Shown here piece by piece: positions 1 to 8,750 of a stretch of DNA of 64,000 nucleotides; position 1 is the first letter of the stretch; every line of letters starts with the position of its first letter. Source of the DNA: Roseicyclus persicicus (GTDB lineage Bacteria; Pseudomonadota; Alphaproteobacteria; Rhodobacterales; Rhodobacteraceae). The stretch covers positions 186,001 through 250,000 of the forward strand of contig NZ_JAAZQQ010000001.1 in the NCBI RefSeq assembly GCF_012395815.1, in the 5' to 3' direction. The notes under the pieces were generated by a model, which worked only from the letters and a program-made list of their open reading frames with translations, searched no databases and was not told the origin of the DNA. Both the position numbers and the translations under genes were made by a program.

Positions 1-684
1 GCGGGCCAGCGCCAGCTGCGTGTGGCTGTCCTCGGACAGGAGCGGGAAGGCGTCGGGCGGCAGGTCGAGGGCCCGCTGCGCAAGCATCCCGCGGTAGGTG
101 TCGGCGAGGTCGAAGCCGATGAAGGGCAGCGTCTCGACCGGGCCTTGCGCCAGCAGCGCGGGCGTGGCGTAGAGCGCGGCCTCGTCCTCGCGGATCAGCC
201 GCGCGGTCAGGTCGGGCTGGTCGGGGCGGGCGTGGCGGATGGCGATGTCGGCCTCGCGCCGCATCAGGTCGCGGATCGCGTTGGTGGCGACGACCTGGAC
301 CTGCAGCGCCGGCGCCTCGGCCCGGATCCGGGCGAGGATCGGCGGCAGAAGCTCCGAGGCGTAGAGGTGCGAGGCGGTGATGGTCACCGTCCCCGCGATG
401 TCCTGCGACTGGCCCGAGGCGACGCGCGCGGTGGCCTCGGCGGCCTCGGCCATGCGGCGCAGGGGCTCGATCAGGTGCAGCCCGGCCTCGGTCAGCTCCA
501 TCCGCTTGCCGGCGCGGGTGAAGAGGGTCACGCCCAGTTCCTCCTCCAGCGCGCTGACCTGCCGGCCCAGCGTGGGCTGCGTCAGCCCCAGCGCCCGGGC
601 CGCGGCGGACAGCGAGCCGGTCTCGGCGGTGGCCACAACCGCGCGGGCGCGGTTCCAGTCAAAGGTCAGGTGGGCCCAATCCAT
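1..684 (-). CDS. LysR-family transcriptional regulator (C-terminus cut by window edge)
   Basis: Reading from the ATG at 684 gives 228 residues running off the left edge. The N-terminus is a LysR winged helix-turn-helix (about residues 8-66), with the typical recognition stretch SLSAAARALGLTQPTLGRQV and then EELGVTLFTRAGKRMELTEAG. From about residue 90 the effector-binding domain begins (GTVTITASHLYASELLPPIL). It is transcribed away from the MDR oxidoreductase at 786, the usual arrangement for a LysR regulator and its target, and a T-N11-A palindrome lies between them. The effector is unknown. The family is certain; the regulation of the neighbour is inferred. Confidence 0.93.
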   Translation of the reverse strand, partial: MDWAHLTFDWNRARAVVATAETGSLSAAARALGLTQPTLGRQVSALEEELGVTLFTRAGKRMELTEAGLHLIEPLRRMAEAAEATARVASGQSQDIAGTVTITASHLYASELLPPILARIRAEAPALQVQVVATNAIRDLMRREADIAIRHARPDQPDLTARLIREDEAALYATPALLAQGPVETLPFIGFDLADTYRGMLAQRALDLPPDAFPLLSEDSHTQLALAR

Positions 685-715
685 GCGAAATCGTATGGAT
701 ATTCTGCGGATTTCG

Positions 716-728
716 TCAATTCAATTGA
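716..728. promoter_or_regulatory. Candidate LysR operator (T-N11-A palindrome)
   Basis: TCAATTCAATTGA is a perfect 13-base palindrome around a central C and matches the T-N11-A LysR-box form. It sits in the only AT-rich stretch of the divergent interval between the LysR gene (start 684) and the MDR oxidoreductase (start 786). That this regulator binds it is inferred from position and symmetry. Confidence 0.5.
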
Positions 729-785
729 GGTCTCTGCATGGGTAGATCTGGCACCACCCACGGAACACCCCACGGAGGCCCAGAG

Positions 786-1781
786 ATGAAAGCTGCGATC
801 AACACCCGTTACGGAGGCCCCGAGGTCGTGAGCCTCGCCGAGATCCCCCGCCCGCGCCCCGGCAAGGGCGAGGTGCTGGTGCGCGTCGCCGCCGCCGGCG
901 TCACCACCGCCGACTGGCGCCTGCGCGCCGCGGCCTTTCCCGGCGCGATCATGGCGACGGTCGGCCGGCTGATGTTCGGCCTTTTCCGGCCGCGCAACCC
1001 GGTGCTCGGCAGCGACTACGCGGGCACCGTGGTCGAGGTGGGCAAGGGCGTCACCGACTTTGCCCCCGGCGACCGCGTCTATGGTTTCAGCGGCGGCGGG
1101 GCGCACGCGGAATACCTCGTCGCCAAGGCCGGCGGCGCCATCGCGCCCTTGCCCGCGGGCCTGTCGGATGCCGAGGCGGCGGCGCTGCCCTTCGGCGGGC
1201 AGACAGCGCTGGAATTCCTCGGCCGCTTCGCCGCGGTGAAGCCGGGCGAGCGGGTGCTGGTGCTGGGCGCCTCGGGCGGTGTCGGCGTCTACGCGGTGCA
1301 GGTCGCCCGCGCGCTGGGCGCCGAGGTGACCGGCGTGGCGAGCGGCGGCAACCTTGCCCTGGTCGAAAGCCTGGGCGCGGCGCACACCGTCGACTACCGA
1401 AAAACCGACCCCGCCGGCCTGACCGGGCCCTACGACGTGGTCTTCGACACCATCGGCGCGCTGGACTACGCCCGCGCCGCGCCGATGCTGGCGCCGGGCG
1501 GGCGCTTCGTGCCGCTGACCTACGGGCTCCGCGACGTCTGGCTTGGCCGCAAGGCGAAGCGCAACGGGCACCGGCAGATCGTGGCCGTGAACGGCGACAG
1601 CCGCGAGGGGCTGGACCGGCTGTCGGACATGGTGGCGGCGGGGCAGCTTCGGCCGGTGATCGACCGGGTCTACCCGTTCGAGGCGATCCGCGAGGCCCAT
1701 GCCCATGTCGACAGCCGCCGCCGCAAGGGCGCGGTGATCGTGACGATCGAGCCGGGCAAGGCGCAGCTGAAGGTCGCGTGA
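786..1781 (+). CDS. Zinc-free MDR-superfamily NAD(P)H oxidoreductase (quinone reductase-like)
   Basis: 331 residues. The N-terminal GroES-like half (KAAINTRYGGPEVVSLAEIP) is followed by a Rossmann half with the dinucleotide motif LGASGGVGVYAVQVA at about residues 160-174, the layout of medium-chain quinone oxidoreductases and alkenal reductases. There are no cysteines in the protein, so neither the catalytic nor the structural zinc of alcohol dehydrogenases can be bound. The start is set by GGAGG at 774-778, seven bases before the ATG; an in-frame codon at 738 has no such site. It is divergent from the LysR gene, its likely regulator. The substrate cannot be told from sequence. Confidence 0.9.
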   Translation: MKAAINTRYGGPEVVSLAEIPRPRPGKGEVLVRVAAAGVTTADWRLRAAAFPGAIMATVGRLMFGLFRPRNPVLGSDYAGTVVEVGKGVTDFAPGDRVYGFSGGGAHAEYLVAKAGGAIAPLPAGLSDAEAAALPFGGQTALEFLGRFAAVKPGERVLVLGASGGVGVYAVQVARALGAEVTGVASGGNLALVESLGAAHTVDYRKTDPAGLTGPYDVVFDTIGALDYARAAPMLAPGGRFVPLTYGLRDVWLGRKAKRNGHRQIVAVNGDSREGLDRLSDMVAAGQLRPVIDRVYPFEAIREAHAHVDSRRRKGAVIVTIEPGKAQLKVA

Positions 1782-1787
1782 CGGCCC

Positions 1788-2126
1788 TCAGAGCCGGATC
1801 ACGAAATCCTTGCGGGTGGTCTCGACCACCTCCCAGGTGCCGGTGAAGCCGGGGCGGATGACCCAGGCGTCGCCGGCCCGGAGCGTCACCGGCGTGCCGC
1901 CCTCGGGCGTCAGGACCGAGACGCCGGCGGTGAGGCGGAAATATTCCCACTCGTCATAGACCACGCGCCACGTGCCGGGCGTCGATTCCCAGACGCCGCA
2001 CCACAGGCCGTCACGCTCCTCGGTCAGCCAGGTGCGGTGCTCGGGGTCGCCCGCGATCAGGCGCGACGGGTCGGGGCGGGAGATCTCGGGCGCGCCGGTG
2101 GCGGCGACCTGGACGACAAGGCTCAT
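1788..2126 (-). CDS. Cupin-domain protein
   Basis: 112 residues forming one small beta-barrel cupin: WCGVWESTPGTWRVVYDEWEYF, then SVLTPEGGTPVTLRAGDAWVIRPGFTGTWEVVE. It belongs to the short family often described as (S)-ureidoglycine aminohydrolase-like or DUF861, in which the WE-E-F-L-G pattern replaces the His-rich metal motif. It lies 56 bp downstream of the solute-binding protein gene on the same strand and may be cotranscribed. No substrate can be assigned. The 3' end is convergent with the MDR oxidoreductase, with only 6 bp between stop codons. Confidence 0.8.
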   Translation of the reverse strand: MSLVVQVAATGAPEISRPDPSRLIAGDPEHRTWLTEERDGLWCGVWESTPGTWRVVYDEWEYFRLTAGVSVLTPEGGTPVTLRAGDAWVIRPGFTGTWEVVETTRKDFVIRL

Positions 2127-2182
2127 GGGCGTCTCGGGCAAGGGAAGGGGCGCCGCCCTTGGCGGGGCGGCGCCGGGTCGGG

Positions 2183-3655
2183 TCACTGGGTCCAGCGGAC
2201 GCCGGTCAGGTCGTTGGCCTGCGTCGGCGAATTCGCCCAGAGACCTTCGATGGCGGCGTTGGCGACGCCGGTCTTGGCGAGCTGGAACAGGTAGCCGTTG
2301 ACGTAGTCCTCGGCGATCATCTGCTGCATCTCGACCATCAGGGCCGAGCGCGCGCCCGGATCGGTCGTCTGCGCCAGCGTGTCGTTCAGCGCCACGAACT
2401 CGGGGCGGGCATACTGGAAGTAGTAGTCCGGCCGGGCGTAGATGCCGATGTCCATCGGCTCGGTGTGGCTGACGATGGTCAGGTCGAAGTCGCGGCCGCG
2501 GAACACCTGCTCCAGCCACTGCGCCCATTCCAGATTGGTGATCTCGGTCTCGATCCCCACCTCGCGCAGCTGCGCCGCGATGATCTCGCCGCCGCGCCGG
2601 GCGTAGGACGGGGGCGGCAGGGCAAGGCGCAGGGTCAGCCCGTCGGGCGCGGCCTCGGCCAGCAGGGCGCGGGACCGCTCGGGGTCGTAGGCCGACAGCC
2701 CGGTCAGGTCCACGTAGTCGGGGTTGTGCGGCGCGAAATGGGTGCCGATGGGCGTGCCGTAGCCGAACATGGCGCCGTCGATGATGTCCTGCCGGTTGAT
2801 GGCATGGGTGATGGCCTGCCGGACGCGGATGTCGTCGAGCGGGGCCTGGGCGTTGTTCATGGCGAGGATCGTCTCGCCCTCGGTCGACCCGACGATGACC
2901 GAGAAGCGCGGGTCGGCCGCGAACTGGGCCAGCGTTTCCGGCGCGGGGAAGTTCGGGAAGGCGTCCACGTCGCCCGCCATCATCGCGGCGAAGGCGGCGT
3001 TGGGGTCCGAGATGAAGCGGAAGGTGGCGGCCTCGAGCGCCACGTGCTCGCCCCAGTAGCCGTCGTGGCGGACGAGGTCGACGCGGTCGCCCTCGACGCG
3101 GGAGGCGAAGCGGAACGGGCCGGTGCCGACCGGGTTGGTGGCGTTGGTCTCGGCCGATTCGGGGGCCACGATCACGGCATCGCCCCAGGCCATGTCGAAC
3201 AGGAACGCCCCGTCGGGCCCGTCCAGCGTGACCACCACGGTCAGGTCGCCCACCGCCTCGACGCCGACGATGTTGGCGAACAGCGCGGGCTGCGCGTTGG
3301 TCGAACCCTCGGCGCGCGCGCGGTCGAGGCTGAAGACCACGTCATCGGCCGTCATCGCGGTGCCGTCGTGGAAGGTCACGCCCTCGCGCAGGTAGAAGGT
3401 GTAGACGCTGCCGTCGTCCGAGATCTCCCAGCTTTCGGCCAGCGCCGGCAGGACCGACCCGTCGGGGCCGAACCGCGTCAGCCCCTCGAAGACGTTGGCG
3501 TAGACGACTTCGTCGATGGCGGCGGCGGCGCCGGCGGTCGGGTCGAGGTTCGGCGGCTCCAGCACCATGCCGATGGTGATGTCGGTCTGCTGGGCCAGCG
3601 CGGCCCCGGCCCAGAGCGCCGAGATCGCCACGCCGCGGCGGAGATGATGGATCAT
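2183..3655 (-). CDS. ABC transporter periplasmic solute-binding protein, family 5 (peptide/opine type)
   Basis: 490 residues starting MIHHLRRGVAISALWAGAAL, a Sec signal peptide with likely cleavage after ALA near residue 21. The mature protein has the SBP_bac_5 layout: ITIGMVLEPPNLDPTAG near the N-terminus, VYANVFEGLTRFGPDGSVLP, LAESWEISDDGSVYTFYLR and VRQAITHAINRQDIIDG. Such proteins deliver oligopeptides, opines, nickel or similar solutes to an inner-membrane ABC importer. A GGGAGAG sequence precedes the ATG. No permease or ATPase gene lies on either side, so it is an orphan component here. The cupin gene follows on the same strand. Confidence 0.93.
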   Translation of the reverse strand: MIHHLRRGVAISALWAGAALAQQTDITIGMVLEPPNLDPTAGAAAAIDEVVYANVFEGLTRFGPDGSVLPALAESWEISDDGSVYTFYLREGVTFHDGTAMTADDVVFSLDRARAEGSTNAQPALFANIVGVEAVGDLTVVVTLDGPDGAFLFDMAWGDAVIVAPESAETNATNPVGTGPFRFASRVEGDRVDLVRHDGYWGEHVALEAATFRFISDPNAAFAAMMAGDVDAFPNFPAPETLAQFAADPRFSVIVGSTEGETILAMNNAQAPLDDIRVRQAITHAINRQDIIDGAMFGYGTPIGTHFAPHNPDYVDLTGLSAYDPERSRALLAEAAPDGLTLRLALPPPSYARRGGEIIAAQLREVGIETEITNLEWAQWLEQVFRGRDFDLTIVSHTEPMDIGIYARPDYYFQYARPEFVALNDTLAQTTDPGARSALMVEMQQMIAEDYVNGYLFQLAKTGVANAAIEGLWANSPTQANDLTGVRWTQ

Positions 3656-3876
3656 TGTCTCTCTCCCTGAGGATGTTCCGGGGGCATATTGGCGGGGCGC
3701 GCGGGAAAAATCCCGCCCAAAATCGTCGCGTGTCCGCACGGCGGGCGGGCGTGGCGGGCCGATCTGCCACGCCGGGGCGGCGTGGCGTCGCAAGGGCGTC
3801 ACGAATCGCTGGGGCGCGGCGGCGAATCGCGATAGGCGGGGCGGGTCTGCAGCCGGAAACACAGCTTGGGGGCCGA

Positions 3877-4080
3877 ATGACCGTGCCGACGACCAAAGAC
3901 ATCCTGTCCGTCACCACGGACAGCATCGCCGATTTCATCCGCAAGCAGGCCGATGCCCGCACCCTCAGCCGCCTCGTCCGGCGCCTGAACGCCGAGCTTC
4001 TGGACGGCGACGAGGCCGCCCGCGACCTGGCCGCCGCGGCGCTGCGCCACCTGGGGTTCGTGGATCAGCTGCGGCCCTGA
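3877..4080 (+). CDS. Small conserved-looking hypothetical protein (67 aa)
   Basis: MTVPTTKDILSVTTDSIADF starts a soluble, helical, 67-residue protein rich in Arg, Leu and Ala (TLSRLVRRLNAELLDGDEAA, then a C-terminal RHLGFVDQL). GGGGG at 3868-3872 serves as ribosome binding site five bases before the ATG. No domain is recognised. Its last 16 bases overlap the 3' end of the convergent M20 deacylase gene. Third-position G/C bias matches the neighbours, supporting a real gene. It could be a small adaptor or DNA-binding protein, but nothing in the sequence decides this. Confidence 0.7.
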   Translation: MTVPTTKDILSVTTDSIADFIRKQADARTLSRLVRRLNAELLDGDEAARDLAAAALRHLGFVDQLRP

Positions 4081-5360
4081 ACCGGCGCCAGCAGCTCGGC
4101 CAGCGTCAGCGCCATGACCTTGGCGCTGTCGACCATGTCCTGCACCCCCACCCATTCGTCGGGCTGGTGCGCGAGGTCGAGGATGCCCGGCCCGTAGGCG
4201 ATGCAGTTCTTCAGCCGGCCGATGCGGTCGATGTGTTTCTGGTCGTAGGTGCCGGGCGACACGACATAGTCGGCCTGCCGCGCCAGCACCCGTTCGATGG
4301 CGGCGGCCACCGTGGTGACCACGGGCGCGTCGCGGTCGGTCATCGTCGGCTGCACCTCGAACAGTTCCCGGATCTCGTAGGAAAAGCCGGGGCGGCGGGC
4401 GCGGACCCGTTCCATCAGGGCGGTGACCTCGGCCTTCACCTCGGCGGGGTCTTCTTCTATAAGATAGCGTCGGTCGATGGTGATGCGGCAGCGGTCGGGC
4501 ACGCAGGGCGCGGGCAGGCCGGTGTAGTCGGCCTCCTGCTCGCGCTCGCCGCCGTGGATGGCGTTGATGTTCAGCGTGGACTGCCGCGCGCCCTCGGGGA
4601 CCACGGGCATCGCGGTGCGCTTGGTCGCCAGGAGCGGGAACAGCGTGTCCTCCATCTCGGCCAGCACGGCACCCATGTGGCGCACGGCGCAGTCGCCGAG
4701 GAAGGGCATGGAGCCATGGGCGATGCGGCCGTGGGTCTCGATCTCGGCCCACCAGACGCCCCGGTGGCCGAGGCAGATGCGGTCCTTGTTCAGCGGCTCG
4801 GGGATGATGACGTGTTGCACGCGGGCGGGGTCGAACCAGCCGCGCTCGGCCAGGTAGGCGACGCCGCCGTAGCCGCCCGATTCCTCGTCGGCGGTGGCGC
4901 TGATCTCGATGGCGCCGGCGAAGTCGGGGTGGGTGTCGAGAAACGCCTCGGCCGCGATGACGCTGGCCGCGAGGCCCCCCTTCATGTCGCAGGCGCCCCG
5001 GCCGTAGACGCGGCCGTCGCGCAGTTCGCCGCCGAAGGGGTCGACCGTCCAGCCATGGCCGGTCTCGACCACATCGTGGTGCGAGTTGAAGTGCACGCAG
5101 TCGCCGGGTCGCCCGCCCGTCCGCCGGGCGACGAGGTTCCAGCGCGGATAGCGGTCGCTGTCGGCGGGCGCGCCGTGGGCGCGGACCAGTTCGACCGTGA
5201 AACCCTTGCCCTCCAGCCGCCCGGCCAGCAGCTCGCAGATCTCGCGGTAGTTGCGCCCCGGCGGGTTCAGCGTGGGAATGCGGATCAGCGCCTGCGTCAG
5301 CGCCACGAGGTCGCCCTCGCGCGCGGCCACGGCCTCCAGAAGTCTCGCGTCCGTCTCCAT
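4065..5360 (-). CDS. M20-family deacylase (ArgE/DapE type)
   Basis: 431 residues. The di-zinc peptidase motifs are present: HFNSHHDVVETG with His94-His95-Asp96, VYGRGACDMKGG with the bridging Asp near 125, and SATADEESGGYGG with the catalytic Glu pair near 159-160. A dimerisation domain follows (CVPDRCRITIDRRYLIEEDP), and HIDRIGRLKNCIAYGPG near the C-terminus carries the last metal-site region. This matches acetylornithine deacetylase/succinyl-diaminopimelate desuccinylase-like amidohydrolases; members with this architecture act on varied N-acyl amino acids. There is no arginine or lysine gene nearby, so the substrate is open. The 3' end overlaps the convergent small gene by 16 bp. Confidence 0.92.
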   Translation of the reverse strand: METDARLLEAVAAREGDLVALTQALIRIPTLNPPGRNYREICELLAGRLEGKGFTVELVRAHGAPADSDRYPRWNLVARRTGGRPGDCVHFNSHHDVVETGHGWTVDPFGGELRDGRVYGRGACDMKGGLAASVIAAEAFLDTHPDFAGAIEISATADEESGGYGGVAYLAERGWFDPARVQHVIIPEPLNKDRICLGHRGVWWAEIETHGRIAHGSMPFLGDCAVRHMGAVLAEMEDTLFPLLATKRTAMPVVPEGARQSTLNINAIHGGEREQEADYTGLPAPCVPDRCRITIDRRYLIEEDPAEVKAEVTALMERVRARRPGFSYEIRELFEVQPTMTDRDAPVVTTVAAAIERVLARQADYVVSPGTYDQKHIDRIGRLKNCIAYGPGILDLAHQPDEWVGVQDMVDSAKVMALTLAELLAPVQGRS

Positions 5361-5457
5361 GTTTCGAGACTGCGCCGCCCGCGCGCCGCCCGCAAGCCCT
5401 GCCAATCCGCGCCGACATCCCCTATATCGGGGGAAAGACGCGGAAAGGACGGTGTGG

Positions 5458-5721
5458 ATGATCCTGGGACTCGGGCGGATGCTTCTCCTCATGCTGGCGC
5501 TGCTGACGGTCGTCTACGTCAGCATGTTCCTCTACCTGCGCGCCGGCGCGCGGATGCGGCTGGAGGAGGACTGGGTGATGGAGGGCCGGCCCGGCGACCG
5601 CGACGACTGGATCGACGAGCGCATCGCCCCGGTGGCGCGGCGCATCCGCACATGGCTGGTGTTTCTGGTTTACGTCCTGCCCATCGCCGGCTTGAGCATC
5701 TACGTATACGTGACGAACTGA
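5458..5721 (+). CDS. Small inner-membrane protein with two transmembrane segments
   Basis: 87 residues: an N-terminal hydrophobic helix (LLLMLALLTVVYVSMFLYL, about residues 8-27), a charged loop (RLEEDWVMEGRPGDRDDWID) and a second helix near residues 64-82 (TWLVFLVYVLPIAGLSIYVY). AAAGGA at 5444-5449 favours the ATG at 5458 over the in-frame GTG at 5452. It is 9 bp upstream of the DUF1523 gene on the same strand, so the two form a membrane-protein pair. Homologs of this size are often mislabelled as efflux-pump proteins; two helices are too few for that role. Function unknown. Confidence 0.85.
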   Translation: MILGLGRMLLLMLALLTVVYVSMFLYLRAGARMRLEEDWVMEGRPGDRDDWIDERIAPVARRIRTWLVFLVYVLPIAGLSIYVYVTN

Positions 5722-5730
5722 GGAACGCCC

Positions 5731-6336
5731 ATGCGCTGGCCCCGGATCATCTTCATCGCCGTCCTGGTCCTGATCTTCGGGGCGTTCCTGCACTATACCC
5801 TGCCGCAGCGCGACATCGTGCGGATCACCGACACCGAGATCATCCGGCAGGATTTCTCGGGGCTGAACCGGATCTTCTACGCCCAGGGCGACAGCGGCAA
5901 CGCGACCGTGGACAGCCGCGACCTGCGCCTGATCAACAGCGTCCTGCCCTCGGGCGAGGTGATGGTCTACCGCAACGAGGACACGGGCTTCGGCTGGCCG
6001 CCCTATTTCAAGCTCGATTCCGCGGACCTGCACGCCGAGGCGGCGAACCTGGTGTCCACCGCGGCCGAGCCGCAGTGGGTGGCCGTCACCCATTACGGCT
6101 GGCGGTCGCGGCTGCTGACGACCTATCCCAACGCGGTGTCGATCCGGCCCGTAGACGGGCCGGAGGTGACGCTGATCCCCTGGCTGAACATCGTCATCCT
6201 GCTGGTGCTGGCGGTGCTGGTCTTCATGGCCTGGCGCATCTGGGAACGGTTCGAGGATCGGGTGATCGACCCGATCCGCGACCGGCTGGCGGTGCAGTGG
6301 GCCAAGCTCAAGGACCGGGTCGGCGGGCGCGGCTAG
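5731..6336 (+). CDS. DUF1523-family membrane protein
   Basis: 201 residues with an N-terminal transmembrane helix (IIFIAVLVLIFGAFLHY), an extracytoplasmic middle (QRDIVRITDTEIIRQDF, then VMVYRNEDTGFGWPPYFKLD and WVAVTHYGWRSRLLTTYPNA) and a second helix near residues 150-168 (LNIVILLVLAVLVFMAW), followed by a basic cytoplasmic tail. This pattern is the DUF1523 family, which I know mainly from Rhodobacteraceae. Role unknown. It is translated right after the preceding small membrane protein and is convergent with the ALDH gene; a hairpin follows its stop. Confidence 0.88.
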   Translation: MRWPRIIFIAVLVLIFGAFLHYTLPQRDIVRITDTEIIRQDFSGLNRIFYAQGDSGNATVDSRDLRLINSVLPSGEVMVYRNEDTGFGWPPYFKLDSADLHAEAANLVSTAAEPQWVAVTHYGWRSRLLTTYPNAVSIRPVDGPEVTLIPWLNIVILLVLAVLVFMAWRIWERFEDRVIDPIRDRLAVQWAKLKDRVGGRG

Positions 6337-6337
6337 G

Positions 6338-6358
6338 CCGGAGAACTGCAGTTTTTCG
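6338..6358. terminator. Hairpin with CTGCAG core between convergent genes
   Basis: Two bases past the DUF1523 stop, GGAGAACTGCAGTTTTTCG forms an inverted repeat around CTGCAG (6346-6351) with two G-U wobbles when read as plus-strand RNA. It lies 16 bp from the stop codon of the convergent ALDH gene, a good place for a bidirectional terminator. The core is the same as in the palindrome cluster at 8751-8815. Confidence 0.5.
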
Positions 6359-6373
6359 CTGCGCGCGGCAGCC

Positions 6374-8725
6374 TCACTCCCCGTAAGGCACCCAGATCGT
6401 CTTGACCTCGGTCGCCTGCTCGAGGAACGGCCGCCCCTCGGCGTCGGCCCCGAACCAGTCGGGCGCGCTGCGGTTGACCCACGTCCGCTTGAGGTTCCCG
6501 GCCGAGGCCGCCTCCAGCTTCGCCGCATCCACGCCGCCCGCGAAGGACCAGAGCGCCTCCACGTCCAGATGCGCGGCCAGCGTCGCGCCCAGCTCCTGCG
6601 GGTCGCCGGTGACGATGTTCACCACGCCCCCCGGCACGTCCGAGGTGTCGAGCACCTGGTAGAGGTCGGTGGCCGCCAGCGGATAGGCCGCCGACGGCAC
6701 CAGCACCACCCGGTTGCCCATCGCGATGGCCGGGGCCATCAGCGACACCGCCCCGAGCAGCGGCGCATCGTCGGGTGCCAGCGCGCCGATTACGCCCACG
6801 GGCTCCCGCATCGCCAGCGCCACGCCGCGGATCGGCACGTTCGCCACCCGGCCGTCCATCTTGTCGGCCCAGGCGCCGTAGGTGAACAGCCGGTCGATGC
6901 TGGCCTCCACCTCGGCCTCGGCCCGCGCCGCGGTGCATCCCGTCAGGTCGCGGATGCGGGCGGCGAATTCCCCCGCCCGCGCCGACAGGTTCTCGCCGAT
7001 GTAATACAGCACCTGCGCCCGGTTGTGCGCCGTGGCCTTGGCCCAGCCCGAGGCCCCGCGCGCGGCCTCGACGGCGTTGCGGATGTCCTTGCGGTTGCCG
7101 ATGCCCGCATGGCCGAGGAGCTTGCCGCGTTTTGACCACACGGGCCGGGAATAGCCGCCGTCGGGGCGCGCCTGCTTGCCGCCCACATACATCTTGGCCG
7201 TCCGGTCGAGCCCCGGCGCGTCCGGCGTGGCGGGTTCGGGGAACGGGACAACGGGTTTCAGGGCCGCGCGCTTGGCCGACGGCTTGAGGTAGGCCGACAG
7301 GCCTTCCCACCCGCCCTCGCGGCCGAAGCCCGACTCGCGCACCCCGCCAAAGGGCGCGGCGGCGTCGAACAGGTTGGTCGCGTTCACCCAGACCACGCCC
7401 GCCGCCAGCTTCGGCGCCACGTCGAGGGCGAGGTTCAGGTTCTCGGTCCAGACCGTCGCCGCCAGCCCGTAGCGCGTGTTGTTGGCCAGCTCCACCGCCT
7501 CGGCCGGCGTGCGGAAGGTGGTGGCGACGAGGACGGGGCCGAAGATCTCCTCCTGCATCAGCGGTGCGGCGGGCGACAGGCCGGTGATCAGGGTCGGCGG
7601 GTAGAAACAGCCGGTCTCGGGCAGGGCCACGGGCGCGCGCCAGGTCTCGCCCTCGGTGTTGGCGTCCACCATCCGGGTGATCGCCTGGTGCTGCACCGGG
7701 TCGACCAGCGCGCCCACGTCGATGCACTTGTCGAGCGGGTCGCCCACGCGCAGCTTGGCCATCCGCGCCTTGAGCCGGGCGTAGAAATCCTCGGCGATGC
7801 CTTCTTGTACAAGAAGCCGCGAGCCCGCGCAGCAGACTTGCCCCTGGTTGAACCAGATCGCGTCGACCAGCCCCTCGATGGCGCTGTCGAGGTCGGCGTC
7901 GTCGAACACGATGTAGGGCGACTTGCCGCCCAGCTCGAGCGTCAGGGATTTCCCCATGCCCGCCGTCTGTTCGCGGATGCGCCGGCCCACAGCGGTGGAC
8001 CCGGTGAAGGCGATCTTGGCGGTGCCCGGGTGGGTCACGATCGCCTCGCCCGTGCGCCCGTCGCCGGTGACGATGTTGACGACACCCTTGGGCAGCCCCG
8101 CCTCCTGGCAGATCTGCGCGAAGAGGAGCGCGGTGAGCGAGGTGTATTCGGCGGGCTTCAGCACCACGGTGTTCCCCGCCGCCAGCGCCGGCGCGATCTT
8201 CCACGCCAGCATCAGCAGCGGGAAGTTCCACGGGATCACCTGCCCGCAGACGCCCACGGGTTCCATCCCCGGCATCTCGGCATCGCGCAGCTGCGCCAGG
8301 CCCGCGTGGTGGTAGAAATGCCGCTGCGCCAGCGGCACGTCGATGTCGCGCGCCTCGCGGATCGGTTTGCCGTTGTCGAGGGTCTCGAGGACGGCAAAGA
8401 GGCGGGCGTGTTTCTGCAGCAGCCGGGCCAGCGCGTAGAGGTATTTCGCGCGGGCGTGGCAGGAGAGCTTCGCCCATTTCGGAAAGGCGCGGCTGGCGGC
8501 CGCGACGGCGGCGTCCACGTCCGCGGCCGTGCCTTGGGTGATCTGGGCCAGTTCGCGGCCGGTGGCCGGGTTGCGGGTGGCGAAGGTCTCGCCGGGCCGG
8601 GTGAAGCCGCCGTCGATGAAATGCCCGAAGGCGGGGCCGCGCGTCGCGATCCAGTCCAGCGCCTCGGTGGCGCCTTCGGGGGCCGGGCCGTAGTCCATCG
8701 TGTCGAAGATCTCGCGGGTGGTCAT
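6374..8725 (-). CDS. ALDH16-type aldehyde dehydrogenase (catalytic domain plus partial non-catalytic second domain)
   Basis: 783 residues. The first ALDH unit (about residues 30-480) is complete: VIPWNFPLLMLAWKIAPAL, the NAD-site FTGSTAVGRRIREQ, the catalytic-Glu motif LTLELGGKSP near residue 263, the nucleophile in NQGQVCCAG near 298, and EEIFGPVLV. A second unit from about residue 505 repeats the cofactor-domain pattern (PVGVIGALAPDDAPLL, GGVVNIVTGDPQELGATL) but ends before a catalytic cysteine motif. This domain plan is the ALDH16 family, known from Rhodobacteraceae and animals, where the C-terminal unit is structural. deoC follows on the same strand, suggesting oxidation of the acetaldehyde released by deoxyribose-phosphate cleavage. 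Confidence 0.93.
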   Translation of the reverse strand: MTTREIFDTMDYGPAPEGATEALDWIATRGPAFGHFIDGGFTRPGETFATRNPATGRELAQITQGTAADVDAAVAAASRAFPKWAKLSCHARAKYLYALARLLQKHARLFAVLETLDNGKPIREARDIDVPLAQRHFYHHAGLAQLRDAEMPGMEPVGVCGQVIPWNFPLLMLAWKIAPALAAGNTVVLKPAEYTSLTALLFAQICQEAGLPKGVVNIVTGDGRTGEAIVTHPGTAKIAFTGSTAVGRRIREQTAGMGKSLTLELGGKSPYIVFDDADLDSAIEGLVDAIWFNQGQVCCAGSRLLVQEGIAEDFYARLKARMAKLRVGDPLDKCIDVGALVDPVQHQAITRMVDANTEGETWRAPVALPETGCFYPPTLITGLSPAAPLMQEEIFGPVLVATTFRTPAEAVELANNTRYGLAATVWTENLNLALDVAPKLAAGVVWVNATNLFDAAAPFGGVRESGFGREGGWEGLSAYLKPSAKRAALKPVVPFPEPATPDAPGLDRTAKMYVGGKQARPDGGYSRPVWSKRGKLLGHAGIGNRKDIRNAVEAARGASGWAKATAHNRAQVLYYIGENLSARAGEFAARIRDLTGCTAARAEAEVEASIDRLFTYGAWADKMDGRVANVPIRGVALAMREPVGVIGALAPDDAPLLGAVSLMAPAIAMGNRVVLVPSAAYPLAATDLYQVLDTSDVPGGVVNIVTGDPQELGATLAAHLDVEALWSFAGGVDAAKLEAASAGNLKRTWVNRSAPDWFGADAEGRPFLEQATEVKTIWVPYGE

Positions 8726-8750
8726 GTTCCTCGCCTCTCCTTCCGTCGCC

